Positions 1 through 8,851 of a stretch of DNA of 21,160 nt are shown here, piece after piece. This stretch comes from Phycisphaerales bacterium (GTDB lineage: Bacteria > Planctomycetota > Phycisphaerae > Sedimentisphaerales > Anaerobacaceae). Each line of letters begins with the position of its first letter. Position 1 is the stretch's first letter. Made by a program: the position numbers and the translations under genes. The DNA lies in NCBI GenBank assembly GCA_011057845.1, contig DSDB01000070.1:1-21160 (forward strand), in the 5' to 3' direction. The notes beneath the pieces were generated by a model that saw only the letters and a program-made list of their open reading frames with translations, did not search any database and was not told where the DNA came from.

Positions 1-159
1 AGGGACGCCGTGGTCAATGAGGGCGGCGATGCGGAAGGTGATAACCCGGGTCTTGCCGCTGCCGGGACCGGCCAGCACGAGAAGCGGGCCGTCGATGTGG
101 GATACGGCTTTCTGTTGGGATGAGGTCAGGCGGCATTGCGCGGCGTCGTTTGAAGTCAT
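1..159 (-). CDS. UvrD/Rep/PcrA-type superfamily 1 DNA helicase, N-terminal fragment (cut by window edge)
   Basis: Only the first 53 codons are present, and the rest lies beyond base 1. The peptide has the Q-motif region of SF1A helicases (CRLTSSQQKAV, residues 9-19) followed by a Walker A loop, AGPGSGKTR, at residues 30-38. This arrangement is typical of the first 40 residues of UvrD, PcrA and Rep, which are ATP-driven 3'-5' DNA unwinding enzymes in repair and replication restart. The ATG at 157-159 lies 19 bases past the end of the upstream gene on the same strand, so it is probably the last visible member of the long minus-strand run. The fragment cannot tell UvrD, PcrA and Rep apart, and a UvrD-like helicase-nuclease is also possible. 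Confidence 0.85.
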   Translation of the reverse strand, partial: MTSNDAAQCRLTSSQQKAVSHIDGPLLVLAGPGSGKTRVITFRIAALIDHGVP

Positions 160-178
160 GGCGGCTCGTGCGGGGCTG

Positions 179-1987
179 TCAAGGAATGGGCTGGAGGGGC
201 GTCTGAGACTCCTGGAGCCAGAGGCGTTCCTGTTGGGCAAGTTGTTCGGCGAGGTCCGGGCGTTCGATCTTGATGCGGGCAATCAGGTTCTGGCGGAACT
301 TGGGCGGGTATTGTTCGTCGGCGAAGAAGTCCTGCAGGGCGGTGAGCTTCATACGGCCGAAGTCCGGCAGATCGATGCGGTATTCATCGCCGTGCTGAAA
401 CTGGTAGAAATCGTAGACCTGGCGGGCGAGTTTCTCTCGGCCGAAGGCGGCGTCATCGTCCCGAATGGCATAGCGGAAGTAGGCCTCCCGGAGCATGGCG
501 ATGACCTGCTCTTTGGCGTCATAGATACCGATGCTGTCGAACTCCGCCTTCATGCGGTTTCGGCAGTATTCCACTAGCGGTACATCGAATTCCTCCCGCG
601 GGTATCGCTGCCGCAGCTCCGCGAGGATCTCACCGGCCTTGGCTTCGTGGCCGGACTGGTAAAACAGAAGGACCGCGTTTCGCAGCATATTGCGGTGGCC
701 GTCCTGGAGGGATACGAGGGAGCCTTGATCGAGACCTTCGCCCGTGTACTTGTCGATGACCTCGTGGAGAATTCTATTGTAGGGATCGAACATGCGAAGG
801 TCGGGGCGCGTGAAGACCTGGGCCGCCAGCGCCTGAACGGTCTGGCCGGTCTGGTCGTCGACAACGTCCACCATCTCTTCGTAGAGATGGAACTTGCCGC
901 TTCGAAAAAGGTCCTGGATGCAGTGGCCCATGATGCGGTCGGTGTTGACTTCGTGGTTTTCGAGCTCGCGGTCCTGGCGTTTGGCGACTTCGCGCAGGCC
1001 GGTGATGCCCCAGTACATGGCGTGGCAGGCGGAGTGTCGCCAGTCGAGCGGCAGCCGCATGTTGGGATCGGCGAAGTGGGTTGGGCCGTAGCGTTTGTTG
1101 AGGTCGGCCATGACGGCCGGCTCCATCTTCCAGATCGTCCGCAGGGCGTAGGCGCGGGCGAACAGGTCGAACCGGTCGAGGATCTGCGTGCCCCGAAAGG
1201 CGTCGATGGCCTGGCCGGCCGCGGGCGGAAAACGCGACGCATTCTGCCGAAGGGCGAGGTAGTTGACGACAAACCGATCCCGGTCGGCAAAGGTGGGGTC
1301 GGCGGTCTGGAGGGCGGCCAGCACATCGTGGATATTGGGGTCAACGGCGGTCACATTGGGATCCTGGAGGAAGCGGTCCCACGTGGCCGGCGTGGCGGCA
1401 AGGGCCTCGAAATAGGCGAAGTCCCGCCCCCCGACGAGCGGCTCCATCTCGCGGGCGAGCTGTATCTTGTAATACTTGTGGCAGTCGTCGGTGATGCCGC
1501 CGATCTTCTGCTGGAAGATACGGGCCAGCTCCCGGTAGAGTTCGAGATTACCCGGGTTCAGCGGGATGCCCTGGTCCCGGAGCAGTTCATAGCCGTTTCG
1601 GACCCATTTCCAGCGTTGTTCGGGCTGAGTGGCGGGAATGGCGACGGAGATATTGTACGCCATGTTCCAGGCGTGAAAGACCCAGACGGAGGCAAAACGC
1701 GGCTGAAGGGTGGTGATCCATTCGGCGAGCTGGCGGGCGTCGAAGAACTGGCCCTGTTCCTTGAGCTGGTCGGCCCGGATCCAGAGGATGTCCACGATGA
1801 GCCCTCGGAAGGCGCCCATGGCGGCCGTGGCGAAGGCCAGTGACGGCGGGGCCCCTTTGATCGGGTCGGCGATGGTGAGCCTCATGTCGCGGCGCTGGGC
1901 GTTGATGTAGTCGAGCTGCATGCCGGCGGCGGCCAGCAGGGCCCCGGTGAGGATGATACATACCACGGTTATGAGAGTGTCACGCAT
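179..1987 (-). CDS. membrane-anchored protein of unknown function, linked to an ABC-2 transporter
   Basis: 602 residues. An N-terminal hydrophobic helix (about residues 5-24) acts as a signal anchor. A second moderately hydrophobic stretch (about 49-70) runs into the strongly conserved-looking segment ILWIRADQLKEQGQFFDARQ, then EWITTLQPRFASVWVFHAWN (about 68-108). The rest is mainly helical and rich in aromatic and charged residues, resembling tetratricopeptide-like helical pairs, but I cannot define clear TPR units. It starts 7 bases after the stop of the ABC-2 permease, which argues for a role as an accessory or periplasmic partner of that exporter. No good Shine-Dalgarno sequence precedes the ATG at 1987, so translation may be coupled to the permease. 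I recognise no enzyme motif. I infer a helical scaffold of the cell envelope, without proof of function. Confidence 0.8.
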   Translation of the reverse strand: MRDTLITVVCIILTGALLAAAGMQLDYINAQRRDMRLTIADPIKGAPPSLAFATAAMGAFRGLIVDILWIRADQLKEQGQFFDARQLAEWITTLQPRFASVWVFHAWNMAYNISVAIPATQPEQRWKWVRNGYELLRDQGIPLNPGNLELYRELARIFQQKIGGITDDCHKYYKIQLAREMEPLVGGRDFAYFEALAATPATWDRFLQDPNVTAVDPNIHDVLAALQTADPTFADRDRFVVNYLALRQNASRFPPAAGQAIDAFRGTQILDRFDLFARAYALRTIWKMEPAVMADLNKRYGPTHFADPNMRLPLDWRHSACHAMYWGITGLREVAKRQDRELENHEVNTDRIMGHCIQDLFRSGKFHLYEEMVDVVDDQTGQTVQALAAQVFTRPDLRMFDPYNRILHEVIDKYTGEGLDQGSLVSLQDGHRNMLRNAVLLFYQSGHEAKAGEILAELRQRYPREEFDVPLVEYCRNRMKAEFDSIGIYDAKEQVIAMLREAYFRYAIRDDDAAFGREKLARQVYDFYQFQHGDEYRIDLPDFGRMKLTALQDFFADEQYPPKFRQNLIARIKIERPDLAEQLAQQERLWLQESQTPLQPIP

Positions 1988-1994
1988 AGTGCGG

Positions 1995-3374
1995 TTAAAC
2001 GGTCACACGGGCCAACTCACGGCGGCTGAAAATCCATATCGCCAACAGCAGCAGGATGGGGGCTTCGACGCCGATCATCCTGCCGGCGGCTTTGGCCAGC
2101 ACCGACAAGTCGATAAGGCGGGCCGGGACGAGATACTGGGCGGGATTGAACTTGTCAAACTCCGGCAACATTCGCACGATCGGCTTGACCGTGTAGTTGT
2201 AGACGCCGCCGATGCTGTCGCCGAGGTAATTGAACGAATCGACGACAAAGGTGCTGAATGTGGCGACAAAGAAGATGACCAGGCAAAACATGATGGCGAC
2301 GGGGAACGAGACGAAGGTCGAGGCCAGGATGCCGAGACAGGCGAGGAAGACGAGTCGGACGAAGATCATGACGGCCGCTCGCACGAAATTGGCCCCGAAG
2401 GTATCCGCCTGGTAGAGCAACTCGACGCCGTCATCAAGAGGGAACACAATGGCGGTGTCGTTGGGCGGGACGTTCTGGAATCCGAGGGCGATGTGTCCGT
2501 CGGCGGGAACGACGACGGCGGGAATCTGGATCTCGTGGAAGTTGCCGGCGGAATGCCGGAGCACCTGGTCGTAGATGGGGCGGTCGGGTTTGGCCCCGTA
2601 GGCGAAGACGTCGTAGGGCCCAACGGCCCAGCGGCCCCACATCTCGGTCTTGGAACCGGGCAGCGCATCGTATTTGAAGCGGATGAACAGGTTTTCGGTT
2701 GGATCGACGGGCCTGACGTTGTGGAATTCCCAGAGAATCCGCTCGCCGACGCCGGCGGCTCGCTTCTCCAGTCGCTTCTGCTTGATGATCCAGTCCATGA
2801 CCTGCCGGCGGCGCAGCTCGTTGGCGAAGACCTCCGGGGGGATCTCATCCTGCTTGCGGAGTTTTTCGAAGGTCTCGCGTGCTTCGGCGGTCACGTCGGG
2901 ATTCATGGGCTTGAGCGAGGCCCGGGCGGTGAAGAACTCGCGGTTGAGTTGCTGGCGGGCGATGGGATCGGCGCCGTAATGGGTCGGTAGATACCGGACG
3001 ATGCCGTAGATGCCCCCGCAAAAAAAAGTCAACAGCAGCGCATCGAGAACCAGAACGCCGAGCAGCTTGCCCAAAATGAATTCGTGGCGGCGCAACGGCT
3101 TGGTGATGACCGTGAATATCTGGTGGTTTCGAATATCGCTGGTGACGGTGAAAACGGACACAACGATCGTCAGCAGGCACAACAACAGGCTGGTCAGCGA
3201 CAGACCATAGCTGACGAAGGTCTGGCAGCGGCCCTTGTGGGTTCCGTCACCGGACATAGAGCCGGCCATAACCGGCAGCAGGACCAGCAGCAGGACGGTG
3301 AAGACGACGGCGATCCGCATCCTCAGGGCCTGGCGAACCGTAGTGATGGCGACGGCCCAGATTCTACGCATCAT
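1995..3374 (-). CDS. ABC-2 type transporter permease with large extracytoplasmic domain
   Basis: 459 residues from the ATG at 3374. This start is preceded by GGAGAAGA and overlaps the end of the ATPase gene by 11 bases. A second ATG follows directly at 3371. Membrane segments are visible at about 21-38, 55-76, 105-126, 330-350, 356-378 and 437-449. Between the third and fourth lies a soluble region of about 200 residues that should face the periplasm. The coupling-helix region reads SDIRNHQIFTVITKPLRRHE (79-98), typical of NosY-like ABC-2 permeases of the multicopper-enzyme-maturation COG. It is the membrane partner of the ATPase immediately upstream. The substrate is unknown. The reading frame stays open much further upstream inside the ATPase gene, but that stretch is low-complexity and out of frame with the ATPase, so I reject the longer form. 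Confidence 0.88.
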   Translation of the reverse strand: MMRRIWAVAITTVRQALRMRIAVVFTVLLLVLLPVMAGSMSGDGTHKGRCQTFVSYGLSLTSLLLCLLTIVVSVFTVTSDIRNHQIFTVITKPLRRHEFILGKLLGVLVLDALLLTFFCGGIYGIVRYLPTHYGADPIARQQLNREFFTARASLKPMNPDVTAEARETFEKLRKQDEIPPEVFANELRRRQVMDWIIKQKRLEKRAAGVGERILWEFHNVRPVDPTENLFIRFKYDALPGSKTEMWGRWAVGPYDVFAYGAKPDRPIYDQVLRHSAGNFHEIQIPAVVVPADGHIALGFQNVPPNDTAIVFPLDDGVELLYQADTFGANFVRAAVMIFVRLVFLACLGILASTFVSFPVAIMFCLVIFFVATFSTFVVDSFNYLGDSIGGVYNYTVKPIVRMLPEFDKFNPAQYLVPARLIDLSVLAKAAGRMIGVEAPILLLLAIWIFSRRELARVTV

Positions 3375-4572
3375 TCTTCTCCGGACGGGGTTGGGGAGGT
3401 TCCGGGGCCTCATCGCCCCGCGCAAGACGGTCAAGGATATGGATGTCAATCTCGTCGGGCGGGGTCGGTTCGGCGGGCTGGACCGGGGCGACGGGCGTGG
3501 TCTCAACAGGTTTGGCGGCCTGGGTAAGGCGTTTGAGGAAGTCCTGGTCGGCCTTGGGAGGCGGGCTGGCGGCCGGAGCGACCGGTTCGGTGGCCGGTTC
3601 CGTCGTGTCCGGCACGTTGTCCACCGAGGCGTCGACGAGTCGGTCGAGCACCGCTTCGGTCGTGTCGGAACGGGTGAGGAAATCGCCGAGCCGGGTGGTG
3701 CTGACGGCGCCGCTGGTGGGCTGGTCCTGTTGCTGGGCCTCGGCGACGGTCCTGATGAAGAAGGCCTCGAGGCGGTCCATCGGCGAGGTGATTTCACACT
3801 CAACGTCTTCGGATTCGATGAGGCGACGGATCTGGGCGAGGGTATCGTCGCCGATCGGACCTGTATTAATCTGTTTGCCGGTGCTGCGGCGGAGCAGTTC
3901 ATCGACCTTCCCTTCGGCGCGGACCTTGCCGCCGTAGAGGATGGCGATCCGATCGCAGACGTCTTCGACATCGGCGAGTAGATGGCTGCACAGGAGGATG
4001 GTCTTGCCGCGTTCGGCGAGCTTCAGGATGAGGTCCTTGATCTGTCGTGTGCCGATGGGGTCGAGACCCGTGGTGGGTTCGTCGAGGATCAGCAGATCGG
4101 GGTCGTTGATAAGGGCCTGGGCCAGGCCGATGCGTCGGGCCATGCCCTTGCTGTAGGTGCCGACGGGGCGGTTGGCGACGGCCCGCAGGCCGACCATGTC
4201 GAGCAGCGACTCCGTGCGCATACGGCGGACCTCGGCCGGCAGCGAGAACAACTTGCCATAGAAATCAAGGGTCTCGCGGGCGCTGAGAAATCGGTAGAGG
4301 TAGGATTCTTCGGGGCAAAAGCCGATCCGGGTGCTGATTTTCGGGCTGGTGCTGTCGCCGCCGAGGACGACGGCCCGGCCGCGGGTCGGATGGAGCAACC
4401 CCAGCAACATCTTGATGGTCGTGGTCTTGCCCGATCCGTTGGGCCCGAGCAGCCCGAACACCTCATTGCGGCGGATCTTCAGGTGAAGGTCCTCGACGGC
4501 GAAGACCTTGGACCGACCCCACCAGTCGTTGAATATCTTGGTCAGCGAAAACGTCTCAACGGCGTACTGCAT
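3364..4572 (-). CDS. ABC-2 type transporter ATP-binding protein with Pro/acid-rich C-terminal tail
   Basis: 402 residues. The nucleotide-binding domain is complete: Walker A GPNGSGKT (43-50), Q-loop region FCPEES (85-90), signature YSKGM (140-144), Walker B LLILDEP (160-166), D-loop GLDP and switch His in CSHLL (about 195-199). The YSKGM signature and Glu in the Q-loop place it with the exporter-type CcmA/NatA-like ATPases that pair with ABC-2 permeases. The ATP-binding core ends near residue 230. A tail of about 170 residues follows, Pro- and acid-rich in its last third, with short recurring hydrophobic motifs. The ATG at 4572 has GGGAGG four bases upstream and overlaps the end of the P-type ATPase gene by 17 bases. 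It powers the permease encoded next. The cargo cannot be told from sequence. Confidence 0.93.
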   Translation of the reverse strand: MQYAVETFSLTKIFNDWWGRSKVFAVEDLHLKIRRNEVFGLLGPNGSGKTTTIKMLLGLLHPTRGRAVVLGGDSTSPKISTRIGFCPEESYLYRFLSARETLDFYGKLFSLPAEVRRMRTESLLDMVGLRAVANRPVGTYSKGMARRIGLAQALINDPDLLILDEPTTGLDPIGTRQIKDLILKLAERGKTILLCSHLLADVEDVCDRIAILYGGKVRAEGKVDELLRRSTGKQINTGPIGDDTLAQIRRLIESEDVECEITSPMDRLEAFFIRTVAEAQQQDQPTSGAVSTTRLGDFLTRSDTTEAVLDRLVDASVDNVPDTTEPATEPVAPAASPPPKADQDFLKRLTQAAKPVETTPVAPVQPAEPTPPDEIDIHILDRLARGDEAPEPPQPRPEKNDA

Positions 4573-6520
4573 CTGGCCTCCCGGCTACCGCGTGCCGGGC
4601 GTCCACGTCCAGTTCTTCGCCGTAGCGGACGAGCCGAGCACTGTTAAACACGACAATCAGACTACCCATAAAGTGCAGGACGGCGGCGACAACGGCCGAG
4701 ACCCATGCCGCCGAGGCGGCGACGATGCCGAGCACGATGAAAAGCACGCCGAAGAAGAGATTGGCCATGATCACCGAACGGGTTTTCCTGGAAAGGCGGA
4801 CGAGGAAGGGCAGACGTTTGAGGTCATCGCTCATAAGGGCAATGGAGGCCGAGTTGATGGCGACATCGCTGCCGGCGGCGCCCATGGCGATGCCCAGGTC
4901 CCCGGCGGCCAGCGCGGGCGCGTCGTTGATGCCGTCCCCGACGACGGCGACGGTGTGTCCCTGGCGTTTGATGTGCTCGACGATGTCCAGCTTGTCGGTG
5001 GGCAGACAGTTGGCCTTGACGTCGGTGCAGCCGAGTTCGGCGGCGACGCGATTGGCAACCTCGTCGCGGTCGCCGGTGAGCATGGTCATACGTTTGACGC
5101 CCAGTTGCAACAGTTCGTCGACGGCGTGGCGGGCTTCGGGACGAGTCTTGTCCTGCATGCCGATCCAGCCGATGCACCGGTTGTCCCTGGAGACATAAAG
5201 CGTGCTGAAGCCCTGCTCTTCATGCAGGGCCGGGTCGGGCACGCCGGCCAGGTCGATCCCATGTTCCCGCAGGAAGCTGTCGCGGCCGACCCGCACCGTC
5301 GCGCCGTCGACCACGGCGGTTACGCCTTTGCCGGGGGCCTCATGAAATTCCTGAGCGGTCGGCAGGGTCAGACGGGCGTCGCGGGCGACCTCGTGCAGGG
5401 CACGAGCGGCCGGGTGCTTGCTCATCTGCTCGGCGGCCGCGGCGGCGGCCAGCAGTTGGCCCGGCTCCGTACCGCCGGCGGGCGTCAGTTTGGTGACATA
5501 GAGCCGTCCGGTGGTGACCGTGCCGGTCTTGTCGAAGACCAGCGCCGTTATTTTGCCGGCGATCTCGAGGTCGGCGACGTTCTTGATGAGGATGCCCAGT
5601 CTCGCCGAGGCGGAGATGGCGGCGACCATGGCCGTCGGCGTGGCCAGGATCAAAGCGCACGGGCAGGAAATCACGAGGATGGTGATGGCGCGGCTGATGT
5701 CGTGGGTGAAGAACCAGACGATGGCGGCGACCATGAGGATGGTGGGCGTGTACCACTTCACGTACTGATCGATGATCCGCATGATGGGGATCTTGGTCTG
5801 TTCGGCTTGCATGATGAGCGACTGGACCTTGCCCAGAGTGGTGTCGCCGCCGGCTTTGGTGACCTTGATGTCGAGCATGCCGGTGAGGTTGCTGGTTCCG
5901 GCGAAGACCTGCTGGCCGGGGAGTCTGTCAACCGGCAGCGATTCGCCCGTGATGGTCGCTTCGTTGACGGCGCTCAGACCATCAACGACCTCGCCGTCGG
6001 CGGGGATGTTGTCGCCCGGCCGGACACGAATGCGGTCGCCGGCCTTAAGGGTGCTGACCTTGACTTCGGTTTCAGAGCCGTCGGCCGAGAGCAGATTGGC
6101 GCGGGTCGGGGTTAGACGGATCAGGGACTCGATGGAGGCCCTGGCGCCCATCGCGGTGCGCGTCTCGACCAGCTCGCTCAGGAGCATGAAAAAGGCCACG
6201 ACGCCCGCGGCGACGTATTCGCCGGTGGCCAGGGCCGCGACAATGGCCAGGGCCACCAGCTCATCCATGTGGGACTCGCGGCGTATGAGGCTGCCGACGG
6301 CATGAATGACGATGGGCGCGCCCAGCAGGACGGCCGCGGCCATCGCAAGGAAGTCGGTGTTGAAGCTGCCCTCGCCGTAGACGTACTTGGCGATGCCGCT
6401 GTTGATGAGCAGGACGCCGCCGGCGAGCGTGCCGAGCAGAGCAAGACTGACGCCCATCTGCTTGCCGTGGGTGTACTCGCCGTGATTAGGGTCTTTCAAG
6501 TGTAGGTGCTCGTGGGCCAT
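4556..6520 (-). CDS. heavy-metal-translocating P1B-type ATPase
   Basis: 654 residues from the ATG at 6520, which has AAGGA nine bases upstream. An alternative ATG at 6574 overlaps the hflK stop as ATGA and would add 18 residues. All P-type motifs are present: TGES (191-194), the intramembrane metal-site motif CPC (286-288), phosphorylation loop DKTGT (330-334), the HP dipeptide of the nucleotide domain (369-370) and GDGIND (528-533). It lacks an N-terminal HMA metal-binding domain. Instead the first 20 residues are rich in His (MAHEHLHLKDPNHGEYTHGK). The last membrane segment reads HFMGSLIVVFNSARL, which resembles the Zn/Cd and CtpC-like Mn/Zn branch more than the classic copper branch. Role: ATP-driven export of a transition metal across the inner membrane. 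Which metal is unresolved. Confidence 0.93.
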   Translation of the reverse strand: MAHEHLHLKDPNHGEYTHGKQMGVSLALLGTLAGGVLLINSGIAKYVYGEGSFNTDFLAMAAAVLLGAPIVIHAVGSLIRRESHMDELVALAIVAALATGEYVAAGVVAFFMLLSELVETRTAMGARASIESLIRLTPTRANLLSADGSETEVKVSTLKAGDRIRVRPGDNIPADGEVVDGLSAVNEATITGESLPVDRLPGQQVFAGTSNLTGMLDIKVTKAGGDTTLGKVQSLIMQAEQTKIPIMRIIDQYVKWYTPTILMVAAIVWFFTHDISRAITILVISCPCALILATPTAMVAAISASARLGILIKNVADLEIAGKITALVFDKTGTVTTGRLYVTKLTPAGGTEPGQLLAAAAAAEQMSKHPAARALHEVARDARLTLPTAQEFHEAPGKGVTAVVDGATVRVGRDSFLREHGIDLAGVPDPALHEEQGFSTLYVSRDNRCIGWIGMQDKTRPEARHAVDELLQLGVKRMTMLTGDRDEVANRVAAELGCTDVKANCLPTDKLDIVEHIKRQGHTVAVVGDGINDAPALAAGDLGIAMGAAGSDVAINSASIALMSDDLKRLPFLVRLSRKTRSVIMANLFFGVLFIVLGIVAASAAWVSAVVAAVLHFMGSLIVVFNSARLVRYGEELDVDARHAVAGRPDAVRR

Positions 6521-6570
6521 AGTCGGTTGTCCTTCGGTGTCGGTTTCTTCGTCGCGTTCGACGTCGCCGA

Positions 6571-7926
6571 TCATTTCCGTTGTGCATCGGTCCCGGCTCG
6601 TTCCCTGGGCTTGAGGGAAGCATCGCGGCTGAGGTCTATCCATATCTCCGCGTTGGAGATGTCACGGCCGGGCTGGATGATGATCTTCTCATCGACGCCG
6701 GCAAGGATTTCAGCCATCGTATCCTGGTAGATCCTGCGTTTGACAAGCTCCGGGCGCTTGCGGTATTCGGGCAGCAGGGCCTGAAGGTAATCGGCGTTGG
6801 CGCGGGCCGACTCGATGATGTCGGTCTTGTAGGTCCGGGCGTCGGCGATCCTTTCGCTGGCCGAGCCTCCCAACTGGGACCAGAGTTGTTCCTTGTGCTC
6901 TTCGGCGACCGCTGGGTCCCGCAGTGCCAACACGAGTTCGCCCGCGACGGCCCCGCCGGCCTCGTTGAGTTTGTTTTCGGCGTAGGTCCGTGCCTCGCTG
7001 ACAGCCTGCTCGGCAACCTGGCTGGCGCTGTGGGCGGCCTCAAACGCCTCGTTCACCTGCCGGGGCCAGGTGCTCTCGGTCAGTTGGACCTGGACGACCT
7101 TGATGCCGGATTCGATGGTGTCGAGCTTCTCCTGGAGCAATTGCTGCACCTGGGCCGCAAGGCTGCCGAGGCGCTCATAGAGAACATCGTCAATGCCGTA
7201 GTCCACGGTGGCGGTCACCACGGCGTCCTCAAAGAGGTTTTCGAGCAGCGGTTTGAGGCTTTGGGTGATGACGTTGAAGTATACCTGGCCGGGCTTGACG
7301 TTCTCGACGTAGACGTTCTGGAAGAACAACTCGGGCTCGGCGATGCGATAAACCAGTTGCCAGCGGGTGTGGACGATGTTGTAGTCACTGCCCTCGGAAT
7401 CGCCGGTCGAGCCGTCCGGATCGCTGCGCGTGATGCAATAGCCGTCCTTCGTGGGATCAAGGATTTCGGGAGGCCGCTGGCTCCTTCGCAGCGGGCCCCG
7501 GAGCATCTCTTCGGCGGTCTCGTAGTACCAGAAAGAGCGGATGCTCAGTTCGACGGTCTGGTCCACGGGGATGCGGACCATCTCGTCAATGGGATAGGGC
7601 ATCACCCAGTAAGGCCAGGTTCGCGGCCTCAGGACGCGGTCCTCGGGGCCGCCCCGGATGCGCCCGAATCGAAGCACAAGGGCCCGCTCGCCGGTCTCCA
7701 CGGTGCGAAATCCCAGTCCGACGAAGACCAGGACCAGAACGAGCATGATGATCTTGAGGATGATGAAGCTGTGTTTGAGGGCCCGCGACAGATAGGTGGC
7801 GGCGATATCGTCCTCGCCAAATCCGTGTGCCGGGGGCGTCTGTGCGTCCGACGGCTCCGGGACGGCTTGGGGCTCGTGGCCGGATTCTCGAGAAGCGTCG
7901 TGCGGGTTGTGAGGGTCGTGGGTCAT
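6571..7926 (-). CDS. hflK: HflK-like SPFH/Band 7 membrane protein
   Basis: 451 residues. A polar N-terminus rich in His, Pro and Asp (1-50) precedes one membrane helix (about 54-73), then the SPFH domain beginning VETGERALVLRFGRI. The SPFH domain is followed by a long Ala/Glu-rich helical region (about 280-380). A short C-terminal strand motif contains PGRDIS and IDL. In other bacteria HflK and HflC form a large cage around FtsH and limit its proteolysis of membrane proteins. The gene lies 19 bases after hflC, the reverse of the usual hflK-hflC order. Compared with standard HflK the region after the helix carries an extra Asp/Ser/Gly-rich insert near residues 145-170. Assignment as HflK rather than a generic SPFH protein rests on its pairing with HflC and its size. 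Confidence 0.88.
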   Translation of the reverse strand: MTHDPHNPHDASRESGHEPQAVPEPSDAQTPPAHGFGEDDIAATYLSRALKHSFIILKIIMLVLVLVFVGLGFRTVETGERALVLRFGRIRGGPEDRVLRPRTWPYWVMPYPIDEMVRIPVDQTVELSIRSFWYYETAEEMLRGPLRRSQRPPEILDPTKDGYCITRSDPDGSTGDSEGSDYNIVHTRWQLVYRIAEPELFFQNVYVENVKPGQVYFNVITQSLKPLLENLFEDAVVTATVDYGIDDVLYERLGSLAAQVQQLLQEKLDTIESGIKVVQVQLTESTWPRQVNEAFEAAHSASQVAEQAVSEARTYAENKLNEAGGAVAGELVLALRDPAVAEEHKEQLWSQLGGSASERIADARTYKTDIIESARANADYLQALLPEYRKRPELVKRRIYQDTMAEILAGVDEKIIIQPGRDISNAEIWIDLSRDASLKPRERAGTDAQRK

Positions 7927-7945
7927 GGCCGTGTGTCTGCTCCCA

Positions 7946-8851
7946 TCAGTTCATGTTCGGGTCGGCGACTTTGAGGTCGGGGGCGGCCTTCAGGAGGCTG
8001 AAGGGCTCGGCGTCGGCCGGGATCACGATGGTCGAACGCTCGCGCAGGATCTCCTTGAGCACCTCCGTGTCGCGCAGGAACATAGCCAGTTCAGGATCCT
8101 GCTCCAGCATCTTGTAGAACCGCGCGGCCTCGGCGTCGCCCTCGGCGCGAATGGCCTTGGCTCGGGCCTCGGCGGCGGCCAGCAGTTCCTTGGTCTTGTA
8201 GTCGGCGTCAGAGCGGATCCGGACGGCCTGGGCCTTGCCCCGGGCAATGGTGGCAAGGGTGCGGCGCGTCCGCTCGGCGGTCATTCGTTCGAAGACCTTC
8301 TTGCTGACGTCCTCGCTGACCATCAGGCGTTTGATGCCGAGCGCCTCGATCGTGATGCCGTAGACCTCTCGGGCGGACTTGGCCAGATCGTCCTGCATTT
8401 CCTGCTCGATGTTGCGGAACTGGATCTTCGTCGGATCGCTGTTGACGAATTCGCCGAACGTATGGCGGCCGATCACGCGGGTCTGCGTGTCGCGGATCTG
8501 GCCGATGAGCTTGGTCTCGGCGGCCGAGGCGGTTCGGACCGACGTGAAAAATGTCAGCGGCTCGGTGATCCGCCAGACCACGTACGTGTTCACAATAATC
8601 GGCACGGCGCCGCGGGTGGTCGTCTCGCCCAGATCCGCTTCAAAAACGCGCATCCGCGAGTCGAACTTGTGGACCCGGTCGATCGGCCGGGGCCACTTGA
8701 AGTACCAGCCGGGTTCCGTGATTTCGCGGATGGGCTTGTTGAATCTCGTCACCAGCGCCGACTCGGTCTGACGGACCTGGAAGGAGACAAGCACCAGCGC
8801 CAGCGTGGCGATAATCACAAAGACGATGAGGACAATCCCTGCGTTTTTCAT
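7946..8851 (-). CDS. hflC: HflC-like SPFH/Band 7 protein (FtsH modulator)
   Basis: 301 residues, a normal HflC length. One N-terminal membrane helix (about 5-23) leads into VRQTESALVTRF and the EPGWYFKWPRPIDRVHKFD segment characteristic of HflC. The rest of the SPFH domain and a charged helix rich in Ala, Arg and Glu (about 215-250) follow. The ATG at 8851 overlaps the stop of the upstream SPFH gene as ATGA, so translation is probably coupled. GGAG sits 11 bases upstream. Expected partner: HflK encoded next, forming a hetero-oligomeric membrane ring that controls FtsH access. Confidence in the family is high. The link to FtsH is from the family, since no ftsH is visible here. Confidence 0.93.
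   Translation of the reverse strand: MKNAGIVLIVFVIIATLALVLVSFQVRQTESALVTRFNKPIREITEPGWYFKWPRPIDRVHKFDSRMRVFEADLGETTTRGAVPIIVNTYVVWRITEPLTFFTSVRTASAAETKLIGQIRDTQTRVIGRHTFGEFVNSDPTKIQFRNIEQEMQDDLAKSAREVYGITIEALGIKRLMVSEDVSKKVFERMTAERTRRTLATIARGKAQAVRIRSDADYKTKELLAAAEARAKAIRAEGDAEAARFYKMLEQDPELAMFLRDTEVLKEILRERSTIVIPADAEPFSLLKAAPDLKVADPNMN

Noticed and set aside
3375..3971. N-terminal extension of about 200 residues for the ABC-2 permease
   Set aside because: The extension is Ser/Pro/Arg-rich, lies inside the ATPase gene in another frame, and a good Shine-Dalgarno precedes the ATG at 3374.
4508..6115. A 535-codon plus-strand open frame opposite the metal ATPase
   Set aside because: It is an antisense shadow rich in Gly, Asp and Arg. 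The minus strand carries every P-type ATPase motif.
5440..8190. Repeated words such as GGCGGCCAGCAGTT within the metal ATPase and hflC genes
   Set aside because: They encode ordinary Ala-rich helices. The likeness is explained by codon bias and does not extend beyond about 17 bases.
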